From Methylobacterium longum (lineage in GTDB: Bacteria > Pseudomonadota > Alphaproteobacteria > Rhizobiales > Beijerinckiaceae): 33,401 nucleotides of DNA. A program made the translations under genes and the position numbers. Location of the stretch: the NCBI RefSeq assembly GCF_022179385.1, contig NZ_BPQS01000054.1:1-33401 (forward strand), written 5' to 3'. The notes below the pieces were generated by a model. It was not told where the DNA came from. It saw only the letters and a program-made list of their open reading frames with translations, and made no database searches. Shown piece after piece: positions 1-8,190 of this stretch. Every line of letters starts with the position of its first letter. Positions within the stretch are counted from its first letter, which is position 1.

Positions 1-45
1 CATCAGCACGACCTGTTCCGCGCTCGGCCTCTGTCCTCGCTTCAT
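1..45 (-). CDS. Transposase OrfA, N-terminal 15 codons (partial)
   Basis: The start codon is at 45 on the minus strand, preceded by GAGGAGTTGGGG, a usable ribosome site. Only MKRGQRPSAEQVVLM is visible. It resembles the first residues of IS3-family OrfA proteins, which bind the element ends through an N-terminal helix-turn-helix. It is identical to the partial ORF at the other end of the window. The rest of the gene, and the OrfB integrase expected by frameshifting, are outside the window. Confidence 0.6.
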   Translation of the reverse strand, partial: MKRGQRPSAEQVVLM

Positions 46-111
46 CCCCAACTCCTCTGGTCCAGGCTGATCCTCTCAATCAGCCCGGTCCAAAGCCAGC
101 CGGTCAGGTCA
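1..111 (-). mobile_element. IS3-family-like insertion sequence, left terminus, partial
   Basis: These 111 bases are the exact reverse complement of the last 111 bases of the window. Read on the minus strand they begin with TGACCTGACCGGCTGG, the probable terminal inverted repeat starting at 111. A strong hairpin and a purine-rich ribosome site follow, then an ORF starting at 45 (MKRGQRPSAEQVVLM) that runs off the window. A short basic N-terminus with an 'AEQVV' helix start is typical of OrfA, the helix-turn-helix subunit of IS3-family (IS407-like) transposases. Family assignment rests only on these 15 residues and the TGACCTG start of the repeat, so the family is an inference while the repeat itself is seen directly. 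The body of the element lies outside the window to the left. Confidence 0.75.
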
Positions 112-255
112 CCACGCCGAGTGCTGTGAGCTTACCCTGCATTGGATCTACACCCGCGCTTCTACCCACACAGTAAACGCGGATTTGAGAGAACGCCAGA
201 GGCCTTTCGAGGACTTCGGCCTGGAAAAAGCCGTGCACACTCAGGTGATTGTGGG

Positions 256-1089
256 ATGACCGGGAACGTGTGGGAACGCCTGTTCGGCGGCTACCTGATC
301 CTCGGCCGGTCCGCCTCGGGCAACGCCGCCGCCGGCACCGTGCTGACCCCCGCCGAACGCCTCGCGGACGCGCAGTCGGTGCAGCTCCCCTACCTGATCG
401 TGGCGGCGATCCTGGTCTTCCTCGCCGTGGCGATCGCCCGGTTCCTGCTGCCCGCGATGGGGGGCGAGGCGGGCGCCGCCCGGGCCGCCCGGGCCGGACG
501 CACCGGCCGGGCGCTCTGGCGCCACCGCAACCTCGTGCTCGGCGTGCCGGCGATCTTTATCTACCTGATCGCCGAGATCGGGTTGTCGAACCTGTTCATC
601 AGCTTCGTGGCGCTGCCCGAAATCGGCGATCTCACCCACGCCCAGGCCGCGCGGTACCTGTTCCTGCTCTTGGGCGGGATGATGGTCGGCCGCTTCGTCG
701 GCAGCTACGTGATGCAGGACCGGTCGGCCGAGACCGTGCTGGCTGGGGCGGCGCTGGGCGCCTGCGCGGTGATGCTCGTGGCAGCCTTCGCCAGCGGGCC
801 TCTGGCGATGTGGGCGCTGATCTCCGTGGGGCTGTTCCACGCAATCATGTTCCCGACGATCTTCACCCTGGGGATCCGCGGCCTCGGGCCGCTCACCGAG
901 GCGGGGGCGGGGCTGCTGATCATGGCGATCGCCGGCGGCGCCCTGGTGGTGGTGCAGGGCTGGGCGGCGGACCGGTTCGGGCTGCAGCACTCCTTCCTGA
1001 TCACCGCGGCCTGCGAACTCTACGTCCTGTTCTACGCGCTCTGGGGCTGCCGGCCGGGCCTGCCGGACCGGCGGCCCGCGGGCGCCTGA
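256..1089 (+). pseudogene. 5'-truncated FucP/GluP-type sugar MFS permease
   Basis: The remaining 277 codons match the C-terminal two thirds of the FucP/GluP family of proton-coupled sugar permeases (glucose, galactose or fucose uptake at the inner membrane). Recognisable parts are the LFGGYLILGRS loop after helix 5, the family-typical LTPAERLADAQSVQLPYL stretch, and about seven hydrophobic helices ending in WAADRFGLQHSFLITAACELYV. Full-length members have about 410-440 residues and 12 helices, so the first four or five helices are missing. Homology fades upstream of about 279, where the reading frame continues into unrelated sequence, so the ATG at 256 is only the nearest in-frame start. The break lies about 150 bp from the left IS end. 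The gluconolactonase follows after 26 bp, as in a sugar-use operon that has lost its front. A working transporter is very unlikely. Confidence 0.72.
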
Positions 1090-1115
1090 TCGCCGGCCGA
1101 ACGGAGAGCCCCGAC

Positions 1116-1979
1116 ATGGATCCGCAGATCCGCATCGTCGCCCGCGCGGCACGCGACCGTCTCGGCGAGGGGCCGATCTGGGTTCCGGAACGGGCGCGGC
1201 TGTTCTGGGTGGACATCGAGGCTCCGGCCCTGAACTGGCTCGACCTCGCCGACGGCGCGACCGGCAGGCGGACCTTCCCGGAGCCCCTGGGCTGGATCAT
1301 TCCCCGGGCCGGACGGCGGGACTTCGTCGTCGGCCTGAAGAGCGGGTTCGCAACCTACGACCTGGAGGCCGACCGCATCGTGCCGATCGGCGATCCCGAA
1401 CCGGAACATCCCGACAACCGTCTGAACGACGCCAAGGTGGATTTCGCCGGCCGGATCTGGGCCGGGAGCATGCATCAGGCCGAGACGGCGATCGCCGGCG
1501 CCCTGCACCGGCTCGACCCCGACTTGACGTGGCAGCGGATGGACGGCGAATACGGGGTCGCCAACGGGCCGACCTTCAGCCTCGACGGCCGGGTCATCTA
1601 TCACAGCGACAGCGCCGCCCGGACGGTCTACGCCTTCGACCTCGCCGCGGACGGGACGCTCTCGGGCAAGCGGGCCTTCCTGCGCTTCCCGGACGATTGG
1701 GGCTGGCCCGACGGGATGACCACCGATGCCGAGGGCTGCCTCTGGATCGCCCATTGGGGCGGCGGCCGGATCAGCCGCCTGGATCCTGAGGGCTGCCTGA
1801 TGCGGGTGGTTCCCCTCCCCGCCCCCAACGTCACGAGCTGCGCCTTCGCGGGCGAAGGACTCGACCGCCTGTTCGTCACCTCGGCTGCCCGGGGCGCCGA
1901 GGACCTGCCGGAGGCCGGGGCGCTGTTCGAGCTCGATGTCGGCGTGGTCGGATTGCCGCCGCGCGCCTTCGGGGACTGA
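1116..1979 (+). CDS. SMP-30/gluconolactonase family lactonase
   Basis: This is a 287-residue protein of the SMP-30/gluconolactonase/LRE family. These are six-bladed beta-propellers with a central divalent metal that hydrolyse aldonolactones such as glucono-1,5-lactone to the acid. The family marks are LGEGPIW near residue 15 (a metal-ligand Glu), LNDAKVDFAGRIWAGSM near 105 (conserved Asn-Asp), VANGPTFSLDGRVIYHSDS near 145, and WPDGMTTDAEGCLWIAHWGG near 195 (Asp-Gly ligand). There is no signal peptide, so it is probably cytoplasmic. The ATG at 1116 is preceded by ACGGAGAG and begins 26 bp after the truncated sugar permease. That neighbour and the LacI regulator downstream point to an aldose or aldonolactone pathway. 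The exact sugar cannot be read from sequence. Confidence 0.9.
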   Translation: MDPQIRIVARAARDRLGEGPIWVPERARLFWVDIEAPALNWLDLADGATGRRTFPEPLGWIIPRAGRRDFVVGLKSGFATYDLEADRIVPIGDPEPEHPDNRLNDAKVDFAGRIWAGSMHQAETAIAGALHRLDPDLTWQRMDGEYGVANGPTFSLDGRVIYHSDSAARTVYAFDLAADGTLSGKRAFLRFPDDWGWPDGMTTDAEGCLWIAHWGGGRISRLDPEGCLMRVVPLPAPNVTSCAFAGEGLDRLFVTSAARGAEDLPEAGALFELDVGVVGLPPRAFGD

Positions 1980-2004
1980 GCGCGGATCCGCCCGGTTCGG
2001 TCCG

Positions 2005-2068
2005 GCGCGGTCCTCGCGCGGCGCGGTCCTCGCGCGGTGCGGTTCTCGCGCGGTGCGGTCCTGTGCCG
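2005..2068 (+). repeat. 16-bp tandem repeat, four copies
   Basis: Four consecutive 16-base units start at 2005, 2021, 2037 and 2053. The first two are identical (GCGCGGTCCTCGCGCG). The third has two substitutions and the fourth diverges at its 3' end. It lies just after the gluconolactonase stop codon, in non-coding DNA, and looks like slippage-type duplication. Confidence 0.85.
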
Positions 2069-2165
2069 GTCGCAGGAACGTGTGCGGGCCTCCCCCGGAT
2101 GGGGGATGCGCCACCGCGGCGCCGCCTCTACGGTCGCGGCATCTCCGAGACGAGACTCCACTCAT

Positions 2166-2197
2166 GCCCGCCCGGCCCGTGCCGCGGCGGGCTTTTT
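2166..2197 (+). terminator. Rho-independent terminator after the gluconolactonase gene
   Basis: A perfect 7-bp GC stem (GCCCGCC at 2166-2172, GGCGGGC at 2186-2192) encloses a 13-base loop and is followed at once by TTTTT. It is oriented to end transcripts from the truncated permease and gluconolactonase genes, about 190 bp past the stop codon. Confidence 0.65.
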
Positions 2198-2458
2198 CCT
2201 CTGCCCGGCGGGCCGCTGCAGGACCTGCGCCGTCCGCGCGCCGGTGGGCGTGCCCTGCAGCGGCGTGGTGATACCGATTCTCGGGCGATGGGTGTCGGTA
2301 TTGGCCATATCGACAGGACTATTCGCACTCGGTCCGCAGCTTCATATCCGATCCGGACGGCTTTAAACTGGTCGATCGGACGAGTCCGCGTCCGGGCTGC
2401 GCGCGGCGCCGCGCGTCCCAGGCGCGCCGGCCCTGCCGGAGGGGGGCTCGAGGTGACG

Positions 2459-3520
2459 ATGGGCCAGATGACGATCAAGGACGTTGCGCGGCGGGCTGGC
2501 GTGAGCTTCCAGACGGTCTCCCTGGTCCTAAACCATCCCGAGAAGGTCGCCCGGACCACCCGCGAGACCATCGAGGCCGCCATGCGCGACTTGGAATTCG
2601 TGCCGAGCCTCGCGGCCCGCTCGCTGCGCAAGAAACCGAGCCGCAGCATCGCTTGCGTGTTCGCCGTGGGGGCCCGACCCGGCGACGCCGACGGTCTGGT
2701 CCAGAGGGCCGACGAGGGCCTCCTCCTGCAGGCCTTCGCCACCGTGACCGACCAGCACGGCTACACGCTGATCCATCGGCGCTGGTGCCGCGACGATCCG
2801 GACGGCCTGAGCCGGATCACCGGCCTCGTCAGCGAGGCCCGGGTGGACGGCATCGTGGTCTTCGCCGACCAGCGCGACGACCCGCTGATCGGGCTGCTGC
2901 AGGCCAAGCGCTTCCCCTTCGTGGTTTTCGGCCTCGACATGCCCGGCGCGCATTGCGCGGTGCGGGCGGAGCGCGACGCAATCTACGAGGCGGTGCGCTA
3001 CCTCGCCCGGACGGGCAGCCGGTCGATCTGCTTCTTCAAGGGCGAGCGCGACGGGCGGAGGACGCCGACCGTCGCCGAGCGGTTCCGGGGCTACCGGGAG
3101 GCCCTGGCCGAGGCGGGGCTGCCCCTGCGCGACGACCTCGTCGTCCCGTGCGACTGGACCTCCGAGAGCGGCCACCGCGCGACGCTGCGCCTTCTCGACC
3201 GCCCGGATCGGCCGGACGCGATCCTGGCGGCGGACGACCGGGTGGCGTTCGGGGTGCTGAAGGCGCTGCACGACCGTGGCGTCCGCGTCCCCGGGGCGAT
3301 TCGGGTCGTCGGCTTCGACAACTGCGTCCAGAGCGCCTTCACGATCCCGAGCCTCACCTCGATCGAGGGTCCGACCCTGGAGATGGTCCGGTTCGCCTTC
3401 GCGACGCTGGTGGAGGTCGTCGAGGGCACGCGCGGGCCGGACGACCTCGCGCAGCGGCAGTTCCCCACCCGCCTCGTCGTCCGCGACTCCACGGGCAGCA
3501 CGGGACGGGCGCAGCTCTAA
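2459..3520 (+). CDS. LacI-family transcriptional regulator
   Basis: This 353-residue repressor-type regulator has the two LacI/GalR domains. The first is an N-terminal helix-turn-helix with hinge (TIKDVARRAGVSFQTVSLVL at about residues 4-23, then the ETIEAAMRDLEFVPSLAARSL helix and hinge to about 55). The second is a periplasmic-binding-protein-like sugar-sensing domain (about 62-345), with the typical DAILAADDRVAFGVLKAL and VVGFDN segments. The ATG at 2459 is chosen because it places the helix-turn-helix at the extreme N-terminus and has GAGG five bases upstream; ATG 2468 is also possible. It is not co-transcribed with the gluconolactonase, because a terminator intervenes. It probably responds to a sugar or sugar acid and may control the gluconolactonase locus. 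No operator was confidently identified. Confidence 0.9.
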   Translation: MGQMTIKDVARRAGVSFQTVSLVLNHPEKVARTTRETIEAAMRDLEFVPSLAARSLRKKPSRSIACVFAVGARPGDADGLVQRADEGLLLQAFATVTDQHGYTLIHRRWCRDDPDGLSRITGLVSEARVDGIVVFADQRDDPLIGLLQAKRFPFVVFGLDMPGAHCAVRAERDAIYEAVRYLARTGSRSICFFKGERDGRRTPTVAERFRGYREALAEAGLPLRDDLVVPCDWTSESGHRATLRLLDRPDRPDAILAADDRVAFGVLKALHDRGVRVPGAIRVVGFDNCVQSAFTIPSLTSIEGPTLEMVRFAFATLVEVVEGTRGPDDLAQRQFPTRLVVRDSTGSTGRAQL

Positions 3521-3539
3521 CGGGCCCTCTGGACAGGCT

Positions 3540-3565
3540 GTCTCGGCAGGCGGTCTCGGCAGGTC
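3540..3565 (+). repeat. 13-bp tandem duplication and REP-like sequence between convergent genes
   Basis: GTCTCGGCAGGCG at 3540 is repeated as GTCTCGGCAGGTC at 3553. About 30 bp further on, GCGAAGCAATCCAGGGCCGC (about 3600-3619) matches from memory a REP-like palindromic element common between Methylobacterium genes. The intergenic space separates the convergent lacI-type and ABC-transporter genes. The REP identification is recall, not a search. Confidence 0.4.
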
Positions 3566-3695
3566 GTAGAGGCGTTCCGGCGTCCGCCTCCGCGAGGGCA
3601 GCGAAGCAATCCAGGGCCGCGCGACTTCGGGGCGCGCGGGCGCTGCCGGGTTGCGCCCCTGCGCCCGCAAGGACGCGCAGGAGCCTGACGGAGCC

Positions 3696-5441
3696 TCACT
3701 CCGCGGCGAGGACCGGGTTGTCCTCTCCGCGCCCGAACTGGGCGGCGTGCAGGCGGCTGTAGGGGCCGCCGGCGGCGAGCAGCGCCGCGTGCCGGCCCGC
3801 CTCGACCACCCCGCCCTCCCCCAGCACCACGATCCGGTCGGCGTCCCGGATGGTGGCGAGGCGGTGGGCGATCACCAGGGTCGTGCGCCCGCGGGCGAGT
3901 TCGGCGAGCGCCCGCTGGATCTCCCGCTCGGTCTCCGTGTCGAGCGCCGAGGTCGCCTCGTCGAGGATCAGGATCGGCGGGTTCTTGAGGAACACCCGCG
4001 CGATGGCGATGCGCTGCTTCTGCCCGCCCGACAGGCGCACGCCGCGCTCGCCCACCACGGTGTCGAGCCCCTCGGGCAGGCTGTCGAGGAGCGCGCCGAG
4101 CCGGGCGCGCCGGGCGGCCGCGTCGATCTCGGCTTCGCTGGCGTCGAGGCGGCCGTAGGCGATGTTCTCCCGGATCGTGCCGGCGAACAGGAACACGTCC
4201 TGCTGCACGATGCCGATCTGGCGGCGCAGGCTCGCCAGGGCGATGGCGCGGATGTCGATCCCGTCGACCGTGATCCGGCCGGCCTCGACCTCGTAGAAGC
4301 GCGGCAGCAGGGCGCAGAGGGTGGTCTTGCCGACCCCCGAGGGGCCCACGAACGCCACCGTCTCGCCGGCCGCCACCGCGAGGTCGAGATCGGCGAGGAC
4401 CGGGCGGCCGGGGCCGTAGCCGAAGCCCACCCCCTCGAAGCGGATGTCGCCGCGTAAGGCCTCCACCGTGCGGGCGTCCGGCCGGTCGGTGATGTCGGGC
4501 TCGGTGGCCAGCAACTCCTGGTAGCGGCGGAAGCCCGCCACGCCCTTCGGGTAGGTCTCGACCACGGCGCCGATCTTCTCCAGCGGCCGGTAGAACACCC
4601 CGACCAGCAGCAGGAAGCCCACGAAGCCGCCGGGCGTCAGCTGGCCCCGGACCACGAAGGCGGCGCCGCCCAGCAGAACCGCGATCTGCACGAGGCGCAG
4701 GCCGAGATAGTTGATCGACAGGCCCGCTGCCATGAGCCGGTAGGCCTCGAGCTTGGTGTCCCGGTAGCGGGCGTTGTCGAGGGCGAACAGGGCGCGCTCG
4801 TGGGGCTCGTTGGCGAACGCCTGCACGACCCGCATCCCGCCGACATTCTCCTCGATCCGGGCGTTGAAGGCCCCGACCCGGCCGTACTGCGTCTGCCAGT
4901 TGCGCGTCATGCGGCCGCCGTAGCGGATCGACACGAAGGCGATCAGCGGCAGGATCGCCGCCGTGATCAGCGCCAGCGGCGCGTGCACCATGAGCATCAG
5001 CGCGAAGGCGCCCAGCAGCGTCATCACGGCGATGAACAGGTCCTCGGGGCCGTGATGGGCGACCTCGCCGATCTCCTCCAGATCCTTGGTCACGCGGGCG
5101 ACGAGGTGGCCGGTCTTCTGGCCGTCGTAGAAGCGGAAGGAGAGCTTCTGCAGGTGGTCGAAGGCCCGGGCCCGCAGCGTGGTCTCGATGTTGATGCCGA
5201 GCACGTGGCCCCAGTAGGTGACCACCACCATCAGCCCGGCATTGGCGACGTAGACCAGCGCCAGGGCCGCCGCGGCGAGCACGATCAGGCCCCAATCCTG
5301 CCGGGGCAGGAGGCTGTCGATGAAGCCCTTCACGGCGATGGGGAAGCCGAGCTCCAGCAGGCCCGACAGCACCGCGCAGCCGAAATCGACCAGGAACAGG
5401 GTCCGGTACGGCCGGTAATAGGCGAGGAAGGCCTTCAGCAT
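3696..5441 (-). CDS. ABC transporter half-molecule (fused membrane and ATPase domains)
   Basis: This 581-residue type IV (exporter-fold) ABC protein has six membrane helices in about residues 15-300 and an ATPase domain in 330-575. The ATPase carries Walker A GPSGVGKTT (about 366-374), signature LSGGQ (about 469-473), Walker B ILILDEATSALD (about 490) and the switch His in VIAHRL. It would work as a homodimer in the inner membrane. The start at 5441 is the first Met of the canonical N-terminus, 13 bp after the FhuF-like gene ends, so the two are surely co-transcribed. Standing last in a siderophore permease/reductase operon, it may move a siderophore: exporter-fold ABC proteins of the YbtPQ/IrtAB group import them, while MsbA-like ones export. 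The sequence does not decide between these. Confidence 0.88.
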   Translation of the reverse strand: MLKAFLAYYRPYRTLFLVDFGCAVLSGLLELGFPIAVKGFIDSLLPRQDWGLIVLAAAALALVYVANAGLMVVVTYWGHVLGINIETTLRARAFDHLQKLSFRFYDGQKTGHLVARVTKDLEEIGEVAHHGPEDLFIAVMTLLGAFALMLMVHAPLALITAAILPLIAFVSIRYGGRMTRNWQTQYGRVGAFNARIEENVGGMRVVQAFANEPHERALFALDNARYRDTKLEAYRLMAAGLSINYLGLRLVQIAVLLGGAAFVVRGQLTPGGFVGFLLLVGVFYRPLEKIGAVVETYPKGVAGFRRYQELLATEPDITDRPDARTVEALRGDIRFEGVGFGYGPGRPVLADLDLAVAAGETVAFVGPSGVGKTTLCALLPRFYEVEAGRITVDGIDIRAIALASLRRQIGIVQQDVFLFAGTIRENIAYGRLDASEAEIDAAARRARLGALLDSLPEGLDTVVGERGVRLSGGQKQRIAIARVFLKNPPILILDEATSALDTETEREIQRALAELARGRTTLVIAHRLATIRDADRIVVLGEGGVVEAGRHAALLAAGGPYSRLHAAQFGRGEDNPVLAAE

Positions 5442-5454
5442 CGCGCGGCTCGGA

Positions 5455-6285
5455 TCAGCGTTGGGCGGCGCACGCGACCGGGCAGAGCGCACCGCAGGAC
5501 GGCACACCCGGCAGGCGGTGGCGCAGGCAGCAGACGCGCCGCCGCCGGCAGCCCGACGCCGCCGGGGAGAGCGCCTGCGCCAGGGGGCTCCTAACGCAGC
5601 CCGGGCCGGTGCGCCATCCGAGGCAGGCCGCGACGTCGTCACAGGCCGAGGCACGGCCGGCGGGACAGGTGGCGGGACAGGCGAGAGCCGCGCCGGCCCC
5701 GTTCCCCTCCCCCTCCCCGAGCGGAGTTCCGAGCTCCCGGGCGACGTGGTCGAGGATCACCGCGGCGTTCCCCCAGAGGACCCGGGGGGCGATCCCGCAG
5801 CGGGCGTGGCACAGCTCCACGAACGGGCGCAGATGCGCCTCCACCAGGCCGCTAAGCCCCGGCGGCGGGCAGGCGGCGCATCCGGCCCCTTCGGCCGGCA
5901 GGCGGAAGCGGCACGGACGGCCCGCCGCATCGAGCTCCAGGCTCAGCGCGTCGAAGGCGAGCGGCAGCGGGCGGCCGAGGCGGACCAGGGCGGTCAGCGC
6001 CGGGGTCGCCAGGGCCGCGAGGTAGTACTGGCTCCAGTACGAGACCCGCACCCGCGGATCCGCGTTCCGGAACGTCGCGCCGAACCCGGCCCCGAACGCC
6101 GCCAGGGTCGCGTCGAACACGTCCGCGTCGCGCAGGGCGCCGAGGGGCAGCGCCCCTGGGCCGCCGGGGCCGGCGGCGACCCCATCCCGGTAGGCGGCCA
6201 GGGAGGCGGGCACCTGGGCGGCGACCTCGGCGGCGACCTGGGCGGCGACCTCGCTGGCGACCTCGGCGGCGATCCGGCCGGTCAT
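5455..6285 (-). CDS. fhuF: FhuF-type ferric-siderophore reductase, [2Fe-2S]
   Basis: This 276-residue protein resembles FhuF, which reduces Fe(III)-siderophores in the cytoplasm to release iron. The C-terminus has the hallmark cysteine cluster: Cys252-Cys253 (VCCLRHRLPG), Cys264 and Cys268 (SCGALCP). The middle (FRNADPRVRVSYWSQYYLAA, then LWGNAAVILDH) matches the family core. The usual spacing is CC-x10-C-x2-C; here the last gap is three residues, an oddity visible directly in the codons. Residues 5-22 are a low-complexity repeat of [E/Q]VA[A/S], encoded by a 12-bp tandem DNA repeat and possibly expandable. The start ATG overlaps the stop of the upstream MFS gene by four bases (ATGA), indicating translational coupling. 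The gene symbol is by family resemblance. Confidence 0.83.
   Translation of the reverse strand: MTGRIAAEVASEVAAQVAAEVAAQVPASLAAYRDGVAAGPGGPGALPLGALRDADVFDATLAAFGAGFGATFRNADPRVRVSYWSQYYLAALATPALTALVRLGRPLPLAFDALSLELDAAGRPCRFRLPAEGAGCAACPPPGLSGLVEAHLRPFVELCHARCGIAPRVLWGNAAVILDHVARELGTPLGEGEGNGAGAALACPATCPAGRASACDDVAACLGWRTGPGCVRSPLAQALSPAASGCRRRRVCCLRHRLPGVPSCGALCPVACAAQR
6217..6273. repeat. 12-bp in-frame tandem repeat in the FhuF-like gene
   Basis: Units of GGCGGCGACCTC/G start at 6217, 6229, 6241, 6253 and (partial) 6265. They encode the repeated Glu/Gln-Val-Ala-Ala/Ser near the protein's N-terminus. Because the unit is a multiple of three, copy-number change would preserve the frame. Confidence 0.85.
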
Positions 6286-7538
6286 CGCGCCGCCCCGGCG
6301 GTCCGCAGGGTCCGGTCCACCGCGACGGCGAGCCAGCCCACCGCGGCGGCGTAGAGCGGAAGGGTGGCGGCGAAGTAGCCCGGCCAGCCGATCCAGCCGG
6401 CGAGCGCCGGGGCGGCGACCCGCAACGGCATGGCGGCGAAGAAGGCCGCCCCGAACAGCAGCGCGTAGTCGGTGGCCGGCTGCGGCCCCTGGGCCCAGCG
6501 GTAGATCATGTTGAACATCGGGACGCCGAGGAACCCGCCCGCGACGAAGCTCAGAACCGTGGCGGCGACCGCGAGATCCGCCATCCCGCCCGCGCAGGCG
6601 CCGGCCATCAGGCCCCCGGAGGCGAGGACGCCGAGCGCGCCCGCGGCGATCAGCCGGACCGTACCGAACCGCGCCGCGAGCCCCCCCGCCGCCAGCGCCA
6701 TCACGAGGTTGACCGCCGGCAGGACGGTGCCGGTCAGGAAGCCGACCTGCGCGAGCGGCACGCCGAGATCGAGCAGGGCCAGGGTGTTGGGCCCGGACAG
6801 CAGGTAGGCGGCGGCGAAGTAGGCCCCGAGCGCCAGCACGCGTCCCGCCAGCCGCCGCAGCCGTACCAGCGGACCCGAGAGCCGCTTCGGGGCGATCCCG
6901 GCGTCCCGCAGCCGCGCCTCCGGGTAGCCCAGGATCGGCAGCAGGCAGAGCAGATCGAGGGCCGCGCAGGCCAGGACCGCCCCGCGCCAGCCGAGACTGT
7001 CGTAGGAGCCGACCAGCACGCCGACCCCCAGGATGCCGCCGAGGGAGGCTCCGCATAGCTTGGCCGAGGCTATGGAGGCGCGCCGGTCCGCCGGCACGGT
7101 CTCGACCACCAGGGCCTCGAGGGCGATGTCCATGGTCGCCACGCAGGCGCAGGCGGCGATCGCCAGGGCGAGAAGCGCCAGGAGCGGCCAGTGCGCGCCG
7201 AAGCTCAGGGTGATCAAAAGGACCACCGCCCCGGCCTGCGCGGCGGTGATCCAGCCGATCCGGTGCGGGAGGCCCGGCAGGCGGATGCGGTCGAGGGCGG
7301 GGGCCCACAGGAAGGTCAGCCCCACCGGCAGGTTGATGAGCTGCAGCAGGCCGACCTCGGCGAGATCCACGCCGCGCGCCCGCAGGATCAGCGGCGCCCC
7401 GCCGGACAGGAAGCCGAGGGTCGCCCCGAAGGTCACGTACAGGCAGAAGAACGGCGCGAGCGGGCGCAGGCCCGCCACCCGGTCGATGGCCCGGATGCCG
7501 AGGGCGGAATCGGCGGAGCCGGTCACCGCGACCGACAT
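6282..7538 (-). CDS. RhtX/FptX-like MFS siderophore permease
   Basis: This is a 418-residue 12-helix major facilitator. The N-terminal YVTFGATLGFLSGGAPLILRARGVDLAEVGLLQLINLPVGLTFLWAPALDR-type region (quoted here as a region, residues about 33-83) resembles AmpG-like and RhtX/FptX proteins, which carry ferric siderophores across the inner membrane. The signature loop ALVVETVPADRRASIASA follows helix 5. Its stop codon overlaps the start of the FhuF-like gene, so permease, reductase and ABC protein form one operon: uptake, reduction and a further transport step. The start at 7538 gives the only full-length N-terminus. A near-palindrome in the promoter region may be an iron-responsive operator. 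The siderophore specificity is unknown; a muropeptide permease role is less likely beside fhuF. Confidence 0.8.
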   Translation of the reverse strand: MSVAVTGSADSALGIRAIDRVAGLRPLAPFFCLYVTFGATLGFLSGGAPLILRARGVDLAEVGLLQLINLPVGLTFLWAPALDRIRLPGLPHRIGWITAAQAGAVVLLITLSFGAHWPLLALLALAIAACACVATMDIALEALVVETVPADRRASIASAKLCGASLGGILGVGVLVGSYDSLGWRGAVLACAALDLLCLLPILGYPEARLRDAGIAPKRLSGPLVRLRRLAGRVLALGAYFAAAYLLSGPNTLALLDLGVPLAQVGFLTGTVLPAVNLVMALAAGGLAARFGTVRLIAAGALGVLASGGLMAGACAGGMADLAVAATVLSFVAGGFLGVPMFNMIYRWAQGPQPATDYALLFGAAFFAAMPLRVAAPALAGWIGWPGYFAATLPLYAAAVGWLAVAVDRTLRTAGAAR

Positions 7539-7595
7539 TCCGCGCCGAGCGATGCGGCGGCCCGGGGAGTGTAGTTTATAATCACACTAATCTGT

Positions 7596-7607
7596 TGATA
7601 TTCATCA
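7596..7607. promoter_or_regulatory. Candidate operator of the siderophore operon (TGAT-N4-ATCA)
   Basis: TGATATTCATCA is an inverted repeat (TGAT/ATCA, four-base centre) lying 58 bp upstream of the MFS start, within the AT-rich promoter segment. In Alphaproteobacteria iron genes are controlled by RirA, Irr or Fur-type regulators binding AT-rich dyads. This site does not exactly match any of their consensus sequences known to me, so the regulator is not assigned. Confidence 0.35.
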
Positions 7608-7887
7608 GCTTTTGTTGTTCTAAGGACGTCGGTCCCGGCGATCAAGCCGCTGCGCGGTCCGATCGGGGTTCCGGACAGGCCGCGGGCGCCCGAGCCGCCG
7701 TCGCGTTGCGGATCGGGCTCCGGTGCCGCCGTCGTTCCGCTGGTCCGGAAGAGCAGCGCTTCAGGATGACACGCGCCCCTGTCCCGCGGCCCGAACCCGA
7801 GCCCCGGGGCGCGCCGCCAGGGCGGCGGGTTCTGGGCCGCCGATCCCGGCCCGACCGATCCGGCCAGCAACGGGCGCGCGCCCGCCG

Positions 7888-7902
7888 TTAACCCTTCATC
7901 AA
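7888..7902 (+). promoter_or_regulatory. CtrA-box-like site upstream of a small gene
   Basis: TTAA-CCCTTCA-TCAA matches the alphaproteobacterial CtrA consensus TTAA-N7-TTAA at seven of eight positions, 38 bp upstream of the start codon at 7941. A single match of this kind can arise by chance, so this is only a candidate cell-cycle control site. Confidence 0.3.
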
Positions 7903-7940
7903 CCATGTCCCGGGCAGATTTTCCCATGGAGGGACGGGCC

Positions 7941-8159
7941 ATGACGCGACGCCGGGATTTCGACGCCCTGAGCGAGGCGCAGATCGCCGCGGGGCGCACG
8001 CAGAAGCGCTGGGTCGAGGCGAAGGCGCAGTTTCGCCCAGTCGCGCCGCAGGCCGTGACCGAGCTGCTCGATACGATCCAGCACGTGGCCGAGGCCGCCA
8101 CCGGCGAGCGCAGCTTCCTGCACCTGCGCCCCGGAACCGGGCGCACCCGCGAGCACTGA
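7941..8159 (+). CDS. Conserved small hypothetical protein, 72 residues
   Basis: The product is a 72-residue soluble protein beginning MTRRRDFDALSEAQIAAGR, rich in charged residues and predicted mostly helical. It has no membrane segment and no motif I recognise. The ATG at 7941 is preferred because it has TGGAGGGA seven bases upstream; an in-frame ATG at 7905 would add 12 residues but lacks a ribosome site. Third codon positions are strongly G/C, supporting real coding. It is followed by a decayed histidine kinase fragment on the same strand. Function is unknown. Confidence 0.6.
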   Translation: MTRRRDFDALSEAQIAAGRTQKRWVEAKAQFRPVAPQAVTELLDTIQHVAEAATGERSFLHLRPGTGRTREH

Positions 8160-8190
8160 GCGGACGCGCGTCGTCCGAAGCCCGCGGCCT

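Larger units (their letters stand above)
7539..7940. other. Divergent intergenic region with iron-operon promoter
   Basis: About 400 bp separate the minus-strand siderophore operon from the plus-strand small gene at 7941. The first 70 bp next to the operon are markedly AT-rich compared with their surroundings, and on the minus strand contain GATTATAAAC as a plausible -10 region. The remainder is GC-rich, with no supportable gene on either strand. Confidence 0.5.

Noticed and set aside
249..1115. In-frame upstream extension of the gluconolactonase through the permease relic
   Set aside because: Arg/Pro-rich antisense-like product; the lactonase begins at the ATG with a good ribosome site.
3517..5295. 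Very long open frame (592 codons) overlapping the ABC transporter
   Set aside because: Same-strand alternate frame of the ABC gene; composition is Arg/Gly/Pro-rich and without domains, whereas the chosen frame has all ABC motifs.
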